Source: Deltaproteobacteria bacterium (lineage in GTDB: Bacteria > Desulfobacterota > Desulfobulbia > Desulfobulbales > S012-135). From it: DNA of 39,230 bases. The translations under genes were made by a program, and so were the position numbers. Where the stretch lies: the NCBI GenBank assembly GCA_015488275.1, contig WFOD01000033.1:1-39230 (forward strand), in the 5' to 3' direction. The notes beneath the pieces are model-generated. The model was not told the DNA's origin and ran no database searches. It worked only from the letters and a program-made list of their open reading frames with translations. This document shows, piece by piece, positions 1 to 11,690 of the stretch. The stretch's first letter is position 1, and every line of letters starts with the position of its first letter.

Positions 1-1700
1 ATGTTGGTGTCGGCGCCGGTCATTGCGGCGAGCTGTTGCACATGGTCGGCCAGTTGGCGGGCCATTTGGTGCATGCTGGCGGAGGAAGATGCCACCTCGT
101 CGGCGTTGTGCGCGGTTTGCTGGGTCACCTTGTCGATCTGCGCCACGGCGATGGTGATCTGCTCCACGCTTTTGGTCTGTTCAGCCGAGGCTGAAGCGAT
201 TTCCGCGATCAGGGCCCCCGCTTTGTCGATCAGGTCGGCCAGGGCCAGGAACTCCTCGTTCGCCTCAGTGGCCATGTCGCTTCCCGCCGTTACCTTGGCG
301 GCCGTGGACTCGATGAGCTGGGCCGTCTCCTTGGCCGCCTCGGCCGAGCGGGCGGCGAGATTGCGCACCTCGTCGGCCACCACGGCGAAGCCGGCCCCGG
401 CCTCGCCGGCCCTGGCTGCCTCCACCGCTGCGTTCAGGGCCAGCAAGTTGGTCTGAAAGGCGATTTCGTCGATGGTCTTGATGATGCGCGAGGTCGCCTC
501 GCTCGCCTCGCGGATCTCCTCCATCGCCCGGCTCTGGTTGGCCACCACTTCCTTGGCCCGCTCCGCCCGGCCGCGGGCCTCCTGCATCAGGGTGTCGCCC
601 TCCTGGGAATTGTCCGCCGTGGTCCGCACCATTGAGGCGATCTCTTCCAGCGACGCCGAAGTCTGCTCAATAGAGGCGGCTTGCGAGCCAGCCCCGTCAG
701 AGAGTTGCTGGCTTGACTCCATGAGCGTGGTGGCGTTGCTTGTGATGCCGGCGGCCACTTGGGCAAGGCCCTGGCTCGCCTGGGTCACCGGGCCGGTGAT
801 CGACCGCACCAGCCACCAGAGGACGCCGATGCCCAACACCACGGCCACGGCGATACCCAGCAACGTGGCGGTGCGCAGCGCCTTAAGGGCGCTGTACGCC
901 ACCTCTTCGGGCATGCCAATGACCAAATCCCAGCCGAGCGAGTCAAAGGGGGTGTTGGCCGTTACCCATCCCTGGAGGGAGCCGTTGGCGAGGAATTTGG
1001 CCGTGTCGGCGTTCAGGGAGGCGCTGTGGGCCAGGATCGTGCCCGCCGAGTCGCGGATGACCATGGCGATCTGATTCTTGGCCGCCATCTCCATATGGTG
1101 TTGGATCAGCGAGCCGATCGGCTGGTAGAGCCATAGCAGGCCCTCGGTGGCGCCGTCCACCACCACCGGGGCGGTGGAGAGGAGGACGAGGCCGTCCTCG
1201 CCGCTGATCCTGGTTTGGTGCAGCACACGTTTTTTCTGGCCGCGGCTGGCCAGGGCGGCGCTCGCCCTCTTGGCGTCAAAGGGGTGGAACTGCATGGTCC
1301 GCTCGCCGTTGGCGATCTCAAGCAAGGGGGTGCCGGCGGCATCCGAGAGCTGCAGGATCGTGTAGCGCGGCTTGGCTTGGACAAAACGCTGGAAGAACGC
1401 CTCCAAGGCGCCTTCGGCGTCGGTCATCCCATCGCTGTCTTCAAAGATCTTGGCGGTGAAGTAGTCCTCGAACGCCTTGTGGGCCAAGAGCACCGGCATG
1501 TCGCCTTCGGTCTCCTCGAGGATCGTCCTGATCGTGTTGCTCTGCATCCGGGCCGAGGATGCGAGTTGGCGCTGGACGTTGGCCTCCAGGTCGTCGGTGA
1601 CCAGCCACTGTCCCACTCCTCCTTGCAGCAGGAGGAGAAAGATGAGCAGGGCCCCGATGAACAGAAAGATCCGGGAGCCGATGGTGAGTTCCTTGCGCAT
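1..1700 (-). CDS. Methyl-accepting chemotaxis protein, C-terminus runs off the left edge
   Basis: Reverse-strand reading from ATG at 1700: [28 protein letters not shown]..., TM, periplasmic sensor region, second TM, then MCP hairpin motif [47 protein letters not shown]. Open to position 1, so not in the ORF track. Confidence 0.93.
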   Translation of the reverse strand, partial: MRKELTIGSRIFLFIGALLIFLLLLQGGVGQWLVTDDLEANVQRQLASSARMQSNTIRTILEETEGDMPVLLAHKAFEDYFTAKIFEDSDGMTDAEGALEAFFQRFVQAKPRYTILQLSDAAGTPLLEIANGERTMQFHPFDAKRASAALASRGQKKRVLHQTRISGEDGLVLLSTAPVVVDGATEGLLWLYQPIGSLIQHHMEMAAKNQIAMVIRDSAGTILAHSASLNADTAKFLANGSLQGWVTANTPFDSLGWDLVIGMPEEVAYSALKALRTATLLGIAVAVVLGIGVLWWLVRSITGPVTQASQGLAQVAAGITSNATTLMESSQQLSDGAGSQAASIEQTSASLEEIASMVRTTADNSQEGDTLMQEARGRAERAKEVVANQSRAMEEIREASEATSRIIKTIDEIAFQTNLLALNAAVEAARAGEAGAGFAVVADEVRNLAARSAEAAKETAQLIESTAAKVTAGSDMATEANEEFLALADLIDKAGALIAEIASASAEQTKSVEQITIAVAQIDKVTQQTAHNADEVASSSASMHQMARQLADHVQQLAAMTGADTN

Positions 1701-1741
1701 GGCGACACCCTGAGAGGTAAGGGCTGTGTGGGGGCGTTTGG

Positions 1742-2620
1742 CTACTTCAGGCCAAACTGGGCCTTTTTGGCCGCCCACAGGGAGGTCAGCGCCTTGCCCT
1801 CGGCCAGGTTCACCGTTCCTTGGGCCGAGATGATCGCTTGGCCCTCGTCGCTGAGGATGAAGTCGAGCACCTTTTTCGCTTCGGCAGGCGCGTTTTTGTT
1901 GGTGGCGATGTACAGGGGGCGGAAGAGGGGGTACTTGCCCGCCGCGATGTTCTCTTTCGTCGGCGCCACGCCGTCCAGCTTGAGAAATTTGACGTTGCGC
2001 TTGCGCGCTGAGCTGATGCCGTCAAGCCCCATGGCCATAGCCGTCTTTTCCACCTTTTTTTCCAGCGGGCCGGTGGATTTCACCTTGAGTGAGCGGGCCT
2101 TGAACTCGTAGTTGGCATCGTTGAAGATGAGCAGGCGGGCCATGTAGCCCACGCCGGAGATCTTGCCCTGCCGGGTCACGAGCACGATGCGTTTGTCCGG
2201 GCCGCCAAGATCCTTCCAGTTGACGATCTCGCCGTCGTAGATCTTCTTCAGGTCGGCGAGGCTGATGTTGTCAACCGGATTGGCGGGGTTGACGATGACC
2301 ACAATGGCGTCCCACGCCACCTGGGTGAGCACGGCGTCTTTTTCCGCCGGGTGCTTGTTGCCCGTGGCGTCAAAGAGCCAGTGCCGGCAGGTGCCGCCCA
2401 TGTCTGAGGTGCCAGCGGCCGCGGACCGGATACCCTTGGTGGCGCCGCCGCCGGAAAGGGCGATCTTTGTGCCCGTTTTTGCCTCATAGGCCTTGGCGAT
2501 CTCGCTCATGAAGGCCTTCTTGGTGATGCCGCAGCCGGTCCAGGTCACCTCGCCGGCCAGGGCGGAAACGGTCAGGACGCACGTTGCAGCGATGGCGAGT
2601 AACAAACTGGTGATCCGCAT
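1742..2620 (-). CDS. PstS-like phosphate-type periplasmic substrate-binding protein
   Basis: Signal peptide; [57 protein letters not shown], typical of the PBP_like/PstS family. No permease or ATPase genes adjacent. Confidence 0.85.
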   Translation of the reverse strand: MRITSLLLAIAATCVLTVSALAGEVTWTGCGITKKAFMSEIAKAYEAKTGTKIALSGGGATKGIRSAAAGTSDMGGTCRHWLFDATGNKHPAEKDAVLTQVAWDAIVVIVNPANPVDNISLADLKKIYDGEIVNWKDLGGPDKRIVLVTRQGKISGVGYMARLLIFNDANYEFKARSLKVKSTGPLEKKVEKTAMAMGLDGISSARKRNVKFLKLDGVAPTKENIAAGKYPLFRPLYIATNKNAPAEAKKVLDFILSDEGQAIISAQGTVNLAEGKALTSLWAAKKAQFGLK

Positions 2621-2914
2621 GTCTCCCCTCCTTTGCCTCTTTTGATGGACGTGGTTGATGTTGTGGGGCGTCGGCTCGGTGCTGGCCGATTTTTTGTTCG
2701 GTATTCCACCGTTAGGAAGTGCGCTTCAGGATTCGTTATGTCACTATGTGGTATTTCTGTGGCTTTACGCATATTATCGTATCATCTTCTGCCCGGTGGC
2801 TGGCAAGAAAAAAATATCAGAGGCGGCAAAAAATCCGGCGCACCCTGTTGCCGCAAGAGGCGGAGGAGAGGAAGAAAGGCGTCTCTCTTCTCGGGGGTGA
2901 CTCTCTCCTTCGAG

Positions 2915-2943
2915 TTGACGCCATATTGAAAGTTGTTTATTGT
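2915..2943 (+). promoter_or_regulatory. Putative sigma70 promoter for tRNA-Leu
   Basis: TTGACG - 17 bp - TATTGT, with the -10 ending about 11 nt before the tRNA 5' end. Confidence 0.55.
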
Positions 2944-2954
2944 TGCAGGTTCAG

Positions 2955-3038
2955 GCGAGAGTGGCGGAATTGGCAGACGCACTGGACTTAGGATCCAGCG
3001 CCTTGGGCGTGGGGGTTCGACTCCCCCCTCTCGCACCA
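2955..3038 (+). tRNA. tRNA-Leu (anticodon TAG), CCA encoded
   Basis: Acceptor GCGAGAG/CTCTCGC, anticodon stem-loop CTGGA-CTTAGGA-TCCAG, long variable arm, GGTTCGACTCC T-arm, ACCA end. Confidence 0.95.
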
Positions 3039-3151
3039 CGGTAAGGGTTTGAGAGAGCGTTGGCAAAGGTCCCCGCCGGTCGCTGGCCGCCGGGGCCGTT
3101 GATTTTTTCGCGCATTACCCATTTTGTTCATCACGTCAAGGAAGGAAGATC

Positions 3152-4555
3152 ATGCAAGTGAATGTGGAAGAGGTCGCCGGCCTCACAAAAAAACTCGTCG
3201 TCACCCTGCCGGCCGACATGGTGGAGGCCCGGCTGGACGCGGCATACGACAAGCTGAAAAAAGAGGTGCGGATCAAGGGATTCCGCCGCGGCCGGGTGCC
3301 GCGGCCGGTGCTGGAGAAAACCTTCCGGCCGCAGGTGGAGGCCGAGGTGGCCGAGGAGTTGGTGAAAGAGACCTACTTTGACGCCCTGGAAAAGACCGAC
3401 CTCGAGCCTGTGGTCCACCCGCAGGTGGAGGCCCACCGCTTTCAAGACGACGGCTCTTTCTGCTACGAGGCCAAGGTGGACGTGCGGCCCGAGTTCGAAC
3501 TGGCCGACTATGCCGGCATCACCGTCCAACTGCCAGAGGTGGCGGTGAGCGAGGAGGAAGTGGAAGAGCGTTTGGCGTCCCTCCGGCGGCAGCACGCGCC
3601 GCTGCGCACCGTGGAGGACCGGCCGGTGGCCGAGGGCGATATCGTGCTCATCGACTTCACCGCTGTTGACGAGGAGGGCAAGACCATCGAGCAGGTGCGC
3701 GGCTCAGACGTGTCGGTGGAGGTGGGCAGCGGCCAGATGGGTGAAGAGTTCGAGGCCGCGCTTGTGGGGCTGGAAAAGGGTAAGCCCGCCGAGCGGACGA
3801 TCAGCTTTTCCCCAGGCTTCGCCAACCAGTTTCTGGCGGGCAAGACCGTTACCTTCTCCATCACGGTCAAGGATATAAAGGAGCGGCTTTTGCCAGAGCT
3901 GGACGATGAGTTCGCCGCCGACGTGGACGAGAAGTTCTCTTCCATCGCCGATCTGCGGCAGCATATCCGCCAACAGATCATTGAAGAGAAGACAAAGGCC
4001 CAGGAGGGCGATCTCGCCGACAAGATCATGGCCGAACTCTTGGCGCGGCACGACTTTCCGGTTCCCGAGCGGCTGGTGGTGTATGAGGCCGAAATGATGG
4101 TCAAGCAGTTGGAGCAACGGCTGCTGGCCCAGGGGGTATCCATCGAGGCCGCTGGCCTGGACCGCGACAAGCTGGCGGCCAATTACCGGGAGCCGGCGGA
4201 AAAGCGGGTGCGCGGCGATTTCATTCTCAAGAAAATAGCAGAGAAGGAAGAGATCAAACTGTCCGAAGAGGATATCGAGGCAGGCTTTGAGCGGGTGGCC
4301 CGTGAGTACAACATGGACGTCAACGAGGTGAAACAGTATTTCCGCGCCCGGGAAGACGCCTTGCCGTTCATGCACGAGTTGCTCAACGAAAAGATCCTGG
4401 ATTTCCTGCGGCAAAAGGTCACGGTTGAGCGGGTGGCGCCGGCAGAGGCGCGTGAGGGCGAACAGGAGCCGGCCGATGCCGCCGCTGCCGAGGGAGCGGC
4501 GGCTGGCGGGGAGGCAAAGGACGAGGCGGCGGCAGCCGCGAACAGCGAGGCGTGA
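3152..4555 (+). CDS. tig: Trigger factor, with an Ala/Glu-rich C-terminal tail
   Basis: MQVNVEEVAGLTKKLVVTLPADMVEARLDAAYDKLKKEVRIKGFRRGRVPRPVLEK signature; located directly before clpP. Confidence 0.96.
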   Translation: MQVNVEEVAGLTKKLVVTLPADMVEARLDAAYDKLKKEVRIKGFRRGRVPRPVLEKTFRPQVEAEVAEELVKETYFDALEKTDLEPVVHPQVEAHRFQDDGSFCYEAKVDVRPEFELADYAGITVQLPEVAVSEEEVEERLASLRRQHAPLRTVEDRPVAEGDIVLIDFTAVDEEGKTIEQVRGSDVSVEVGSGQMGEEFEAALVGLEKGKPAERTISFSPGFANQFLAGKTVTFSITVKDIKERLLPELDDEFAADVDEKFSSIADLRQHIRQQIIEEKTKAQEGDLADKIMAELLARHDFPVPERLVVYEAEMMVKQLEQRLLAQGVSIEAAGLDRDKLAANYREPAEKRVRGDFILKKIAEKEEIKLSEEDIEAGFERVAREYNMDVNEVKQYFRAREDALPFMHELLNEKILDFLRQKVTVERVAPAEAREGEQEPADAAAAEGAAAGGEAKDEAAAAANSEA

Positions 4556-4558
4556 GCC

Positions 4559-5161
4559 ATGAACCTGATACCAATGGTCGTGGAGCAGAGTCCGCGGGGC
4601 GAACGCGCCTACGACATCTACTCCCGCTTGCTCAAGGAACGGATCGTCTTTCTCGGCACGCCGGTGAACGATGCGGTGGCCAACGTGGTCATCGCCCAAC
4701 TCCTCTTTCTTGAGGCCGAGGATCCGGACAAGGACATCACCTTCTACATCAACTCGCCGGGCGGTTCGGTCACCGCCGGCCTGGCGATCTACGACACCAT
4801 GCAGTACGTGCGCTGCGACATCGCCACCCTGTGCATGGGCCAGGCGGCGTCGATGGGCGCGGTCCTGCTCGCCGCCGGGGCCAAGGGCAAGCGCTACGCC
4901 CTGCCGCACAGCCGCATCCTCATCCATCAGCCGATGGGCGGCTTCCAGGGCCAGGCCACGGATATCGATATCCACGCCCGGGAGATCCTGCGGATGCGTG
5001 AAGAGCTCAACGCCATTCTCGCCGACCATACGGGCCAGGAGATCGGCCGCATCCAAGCCGACACGGAACGCGATTTTTTCATGGGTGCCGAGGAGGCCCG
5101 CGCGTATGGTATCATTGATAAGGTGTTGGTGCAGCGCGATCCCGTCTCTGAGGAGGAGTGA
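4559..5161 (+). CDS. clpP: ATP-dependent Clp protease proteolytic subunit
   Basis: [33 protein letters not shown]; active-site [14 protein letters not shown] and [11 protein letters not shown]. Confidence 0.98.
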   Translation: MNLIPMVVEQSPRGERAYDIYSRLLKERIVFLGTPVNDAVANVVIAQLLFLEAEDPDKDITFYINSPGGSVTAGLAIYDTMQYVRCDIATLCMGQAASMGAVLLAAGAKGKRYALPHSRILIHQPMGGFQGQATDIDIHAREILRMREELNAILADHTGQEIGRIQADTERDFFMGAEEARAYGIIDKVLVQRDPVSEEE

Positions 5162-5163
5162 AT

Positions 5164-6402
5164 ATGGGCGACCATGAGATCTGCTGCTCGTTCTGCGGCA
5201 AGAGCCAGGAAGACGTCAAAAAGCTCATCGCCGGACCGGCGGTCTATATCTGCGACGAGTGTATCGTCCTGTGCGAGGATATCCTGCGCGAGGACCGGGA
5301 GAAGGAGCTGGAGGCCGAGCGGCGGGAAGGCACCCTCAAGCCGGCGGACATTAAGCGTCATCTTGACGAGTACGTCATTGGCCAGGAGCGGGCCAAAAAG
5401 GTGCTTTCCGTTGCGGTGCACAACCACTACAAGCGGATCGAGTCGTCCCTGCGCGGCGACGACGACGTGGAGGTGCAGAAAAGCAATATCATCCTCATCG
5501 GCCCCACGGGCAGCGGCAAGACCCTCATGGCCCAGACCCTGGCCCGTATCCTCAAGGTGCCCTTCGCCATTGCCGACGCCACCACCTTGACCGAGGCGGG
5601 CTATGTGGGCGAGGATGTGGAGAATATCCTTGTGAGCCTGTTGCAGGCCGCAGACTACGACGTGGACCAGGCCAGCCGCGGCATCGTGTATATCGACGAG
5701 ATCGACAAGATCGCCCGCAAGGCCGACTCCGCCTCCATTACCCGCGACGTGTCGGGCGAAGGCGTGCAGCAGGCCCTGTTGAAGATCATCGAGGGCACGG
5801 TGGCCAACGTGCCGCCCAAGGGTGGCCGCAAGCATCCGCAGCAGGAGTACGTGCGGCTTGACACCACCAATATCCTGTTCATCTGCGGCGGCGCCTTTGT
5901 CGGTCTCGACGCGGTGATCAAGCGCCGCACCGGCACCAAGTCGATGGGGTTTGGCGCCAAGGTGGTGAGCAAGATCGACAAGAAGATGGGCGAGATCCTC
6001 GCCGAGGTGGAGCCGGAGGACCTGCTGTCCTTTGGCCTCATTCCCGAGTTGGTGGGCCGCCTACCGGTGATCGCCACGATGGACGAGCTGGAGGAGGACG
6101 ACCTCGTCCGCATCCTGCGCGAACCGAAGAACGCGCTCACCAAACAGTACGAAAAGCTGTTCGCCTACGACGACATCCGCCTGCGCTTCACCGAGGGCGC
6201 GTTGCGGGCCATTGCCCGCGAGGCCATGCGGCGCAAGGCCGGCGCCCGCGGGTTGCGCTCGGTGATGGAGAAGGCGATGCTCGATATCATGTTCGACCTG
6301 CCGAGCTCCGAGAACGTGGCCGAGTGTGTGATCAGCGAGCAGGTGATCGTCGGGGGAGAACCGCCGGTGATTCTCTACAAGAACGATAAAAAGAGCGCCT
6401 GA
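5164..6402 (+). CDS. clpX: ATP-dependent protease ATPase subunit ClpX
   Basis: N-terminal zinc finger [26 protein letters not shown]; Walker A GPTGSGKT. The ORF also opens at GTG 5158, overlapping the clpP stop. Confidence 0.97.
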   Translation: MGDHEICCSFCGKSQEDVKKLIAGPAVYICDECIVLCEDILREDREKELEAERREGTLKPADIKRHLDEYVIGQERAKKVLSVAVHNHYKRIESSLRGDDDVEVQKSNIILIGPTGSGKTLMAQTLARILKVPFAIADATTLTEAGYVGEDVENILVSLLQAADYDVDQASRGIVYIDEIDKIARKADSASITRDVSGEGVQQALLKIIEGTVANVPPKGGRKHPQQEYVRLDTTNILFICGGAFVGLDAVIKRRTGTKSMGFGAKVVSKIDKKMGEILAEVEPEDLLSFGLIPELVGRLPVIATMDELEEDDLVRILREPKNALTKQYEKLFAYDDIRLRFTEGALRAIAREAMRRKAGARGLRSVMEKAMLDIMFDLPSSENVAECVISEQVIVGGEPPVILYKNDKKSA

Positions 6403-6406
6403 GCCT

Positions 6407-8806
<2,400 letters not shown>

Positions 8807-8903
8807 GGAGCCAGGGGGGCGCAGGGTCTCCGGCAGTAATTCTCTGGAACGCCTCGCCCCGCGACCGCTTATGCCAGAAGGGGCTTGCGGGACGAAAAAG
8901 GTG

Positions 8904-8932
8904 TTGACGGAAGGACCGCTTCTTGGTAAGTA
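8904..8932 (+). promoter_or_regulatory. Putative sigma70 promoter for the tRNA-Val/tRNA-Asp unit
   Basis: TTGACG - 17 bp - TAAGTA, followed by a perfect 7-bp hairpin GCGTCCC-gcctgt-GGGACGC (8937-8956) before tRNA-Val. Confidence 0.45.
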
Positions 8933-8990
8933 GAGCGCGTCCCGCCTGTGGGACGCCGGGAGCCCGTACCTGCACGGGCCGCCAAAGGCG

Positions 8991-9066
8991 GGGCGGATAG
9001 CTCAGCTGGGAGAGCATCGGCCTTACAAGCCGGGGGTCACAGGTTCGAGCCCTGTTCCGCCCACCA
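8991..9066 (+). tRNA. tRNA-Val (anticodon TAC)
   Basis: GGGCGGA/TCCGCCC acceptor, TAGCTCAGCTGGGAGAGC D-arm, CTTACAA anticodon loop, ACAGGTTCGAGCCCTGT T-arm, ACCA. Confidence 0.97.
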
Positions 9067-9108
9067 CCGTTTCCCCCAGGGGTTTCGAAACCCCTCTTAC
9101 ATATTTGC

Positions 9109-9186
9109 GGGGTCGTAGTTCAGTTTGGTTAGAACGCCGGCCTGTCACGCCGGAGGTCGCGAGTTCGAGTCTCGTCGGCCCCGCCA
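9109..9186 (+). tRNA. tRNA-Asp (anticodon GTC)
   Basis: GGGGTCG/CGGCCCC acceptor, GCCGG-CCTGTCA-CGCCGG anticodon arm, GCGAGTTCGAGTCTCGT T-arm, GCCA. Confidence 0.97.
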
Positions 9187-9198
9187 GAGGTGCAGAAA

Positions 9199-9236
9199 AC
9201 GCCCAACGCCATCTTCAGGCGCTGGGCGTTTTCTTT
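9199..9236 (+). terminator. Intrinsic terminator after the tRNA unit
   Basis: AACGCCCAACGCC-atcttca-GGCGCTGGGCGTTTTCTTTT: 13-bp stem (one G-T type mismatch) followed by a T-rich tract. Confidence 0.85.
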
Positions 9237-9267
9237 TCAGGAAAGGTGGATGTCCTCTCAAAGCTGT

Positions 9268-9295
9268 TTGTTTCCTTCAGCTTTTTCCCTATAAT
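9268..9295 (+). promoter_or_regulatory. Putative sigma70 promoter upstream of the exopolysaccharide-like operon
   Basis: TTGTTT - 16 bp - TATAAT in an AT-rich pocket after the tRNA terminator. Confidence 0.5.
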
Positions 9296-9337
9296 AAACG
9301 AGAACTACTCGTGCAGTAACCGAGGTTTATTCGTACA

Positions 9338-9367
9338 CTAACAGTCCGTTTTTCAACGGGCTGCTAA
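9338..9367 (+). repeat. Copy A: 22-bp solo hairpin of the MITE-like family with 4-bp direct repeats CTAA
   Basis: CTAA-CAGTCCGTTTTTCAACGGGCTG-CTAA. Confidence 0.85.
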
Positions 9368-9452
9368 AAGAGATCCACTCGCACCCTCGGGAATCGCGGT
9401 GGGAAGTCTTCTGGAGGCTAACACCGGCCGGGGGCAACGTTGTTTTGAGGTC

Positions 9453-11690
9453 ATGCCCTTGCCCGCAAGCCGCCTGCGATCCTCTACGTCTTGCTTTGTC
9501 TGGCTGCTTTGTTCCGTGGGCGTGGCCGTGCTTCTTTGTTCTGCCCCCGCCTTGCCCGCCCCTGGCTACCAGCCGGATCTCTCCTTGTCGCTCACTCCCA
9601 GGTTCGAGGGGGCTCGCTCCAACCAAGCGGGAACTCCCGCCTCCACTGCTCTGTCCCCCAGCGGGCAAGACTCATTTCTCCTTGCGCCCGGCGCATCCGA
9701 CGGTCCCCTGGAGCCGGACAGTGGGTGGTGGGAGCGGATGGAGGCCTTCCGTAGCCAGGTGCGGAGCCTGCTCCGGCGGGAACGGTTCGTGCTCGAACGG
9801 GCCGGCGGCCGGTACGGTCTCCTCGGCGCCCTGTTCGCCTTCGAGTGCGCGAGCCCCAGGCCAGATCTTCGGCGGCGTGAGTCCTTGGCCGCGCAGGAAG
9901 CTTTCCAACTGGCTGACATTGGCCTTGCAATGGAGGCTGGGGTTGAGGACGCTTCCGGCCGGGCGGTGGATGACGGCCTCAGTGCGTGGGCCGGCCTGTC
10001 GTGGGATCTTCTGAACCGCGGCTTGCGGGAGAACCGCAGCCGGGCGGAGAGGTTACGGCTGCGCCGTGCCGTGGATGCGCTCAAGGCTCAGGGGCGCCGG
10101 AACGTGGAGTTGTACGAGTGCCGGGATGACGCCTTGCTCCGGCACTTTCTCCTCTTACGGCGCCAAGAGCTCGACCGGCGGCAGGAGATCCTGCAGCAGT
10201 TCCGGGCGTTCGTCCGCCAGGCCTATTTCACTGGAGAGGAGCTCCTCGATCCTCTCTTGCGGATCGAAGGGGCCCTCTATGCGGTCAAGTCCCGTTTGAC
10301 GGACACCGAACTGCTCGTGGACCGTCTTCCCGTTTTGCCTGGAGCGGGAGAGAGCGAGCCGCCGTTGTTGGCCCTCGACATCGATCAGCTCCAGCGGGCG
10401 GCCGCGGCCCGGAGCCGTGACGCCTTGCTCTCCCGGCTCCAGGAGCGCATCGTCGATCTGGAGTACGATGCGCTCGACGATGTTACCCTCCGGCTGTACG
10501 CCAGGGCCGGGATCGATGCGGACAACGGTGATGAGCACATGGTTGACGACCGGGTGGCCGTCGGGCTCCGCTTTCGCGCGCCTATCACCTGGAGGAACTA
10601 CGATCAGATGCGGCTGGCGGCGAAACGTACCCTTGCCGCCAAGGCCGCGCTGGAGCGGCAGCGCCGGGTCCTTGAGATGACCCGGCGGGTGCACGCCTAT
10701 CGCGAGAAACTCCAGGACGCCTTTCGTCTGCTCCATACCCGGCAAGTGATTGCCGAGCGGCTGCGGCGCTCGCTGTTGCTGCTGGAAGAGAACCGGACGG
10801 GCCGCGCGAACCTGCGCGTGCTTCGCGATATGCTCCAACAGTTGGACGAATACTATGACAACCGCGCCGAGACCCTGGCGGTGAAGGAGGCCCTATACCG
10901 GCGGTTGCTCTTGCTCTTCACTGATCTTGGGATCACACCGGAACCCCGTTTCTTCCGCGCCGCCAACAGTGGCCTCCCCTACGCCCGCGCCCGCCTGGGC
11001 CATCGGGGCGTCTATCTCTGGAGTTCAGCGATCAACAAGTTGGAGCCGGAGGATATCGTCTGGTTCTGCGTCACCAAGAGTATTGATCGCGTTTTTGTCT
11101 CCCTGGGCCGCCGGACGGATGACGAGCGGCTGGCGGCGCTGCTCAAGCGTTGCCGGGAGCAAGGGATCCAGGTGGTGCCGATGGCCAGCAATACCGCCTG
11201 GATCGAGCCGGCTTCCAGACCCGCCATCCAACGTTTTTTCGACCGGTTGCCGCCGGAGACCAAGCTTGTGCACCTGGATATCGAGCCGCAGACCAGGCCC
11301 GATTTCCGGCAACGGCGGCAGGAGTATCACCGGCGCTACGTGGCGATGCTCGCCTGGATCGCCGAACATAAACCTGCGGGCGTCGCTGTGGATATCGCCG
11401 CGCCGGTTTGGTGGAGCGCTGAAGAGGTGGCGGCCGTGGCGCCGTATGCCGATTCCTTGACGGTGATGGCCTATGGCACGAGGGACGCCGAACGGCTGCG
11501 GCAGCGCCTCGCGTCCTTTGCCGCCGTGGAGCCCCGGCGGATAGCCGTGGCCCTTCGGCCTACCGACTTTCAAGACGAAGCCGAGCTCGAAAGATTCGTT
11601 GACCGGTTGGTGGCCATTAGCCCGTACCGCCGCTTCCTCTTTCATGATTTCGCTCGCTATCTCTCGCTCATTGGAGCCTCCATGCCATGA
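9453..11690 (+). CDS. TolC-like outer-membrane channel protein fused to a C-terminal glycoside-hydrolase-like TIM barrel
   Basis: Signal peptide; long alpha-helical/coiled-coil region with TolC-type features (LTPRFEG..., VAVGLRFRAPITWRNYDQMRLAAKRTLAAKAALERQRR). The C-terminal ~230 aa contain VHLDIEPQ and YADSLTVMAYG, resembling GH18-type barrels. The ORF opens at GTG 9399; ATG 9453 precedes the signal peptide. Confidence 0.75.
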   Translation: MPLPASRLRSSTSCFVWLLCSVGVAVLLCSAPALPAPGYQPDLSLSLTPRFEGARSNQAGTPASTALSPSGQDSFLLAPGASDGPLEPDSGWWERMEAFRSQVRSLLRRERFVLERAGGRYGLLGALFAFECASPRPDLRRRESLAAQEAFQLADIGLAMEAGVEDASGRAVDDGLSAWAGLSWDLLNRGLRENRSRAERLRLRRAVDALKAQGRRNVELYECRDDALLRHFLLLRRQELDRRQEILQQFRAFVRQAYFTGEELLDPLLRIEGALYAVKSRLTDTELLVDRLPVLPGAGESEPPLLALDIDQLQRAAAARSRDALLSRLQERIVDLEYDALDDVTLRLYARAGIDADNGDEHMVDDRVAVGLRFRAPITWRNYDQMRLAAKRTLAAKAALERQRRVLEMTRRVHAYREKLQDAFRLLHTRQVIAERLRRSLLLLEENRTGRANLRVLRDMLQQLDEYYDNRAETLAVKEALYRRLLLLFTDLGITPEPRFFRAANSGLPYARARLGHRGVYLWSSAINKLEPEDIVWFCVTKSIDRVFVSLGRRTDDERLAALLKRCREQGIQVVPMASNTAWIEPASRPAIQRFFDRLPPETKLVHLDIEPQTRPDFRQRRQEYHRRYVAMLAWIAEHKPAGVAVDIAAPVWWSAEEVAAVAPYADSLTVMAYGTRDAERLRQRLASFAAVEPRRIAVALRPTDFQDEAELERFVDRLVAISPYRRFLFHDFARYLSLIGASMP

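Noticed and set aside
1-1074. Plus-strand ORFs at 1-456 and 472-1074
   Set aside because: They are antisense to the MCP, whose true frame is open to the window edge on the minus strand and therefore absent from the ORF track.
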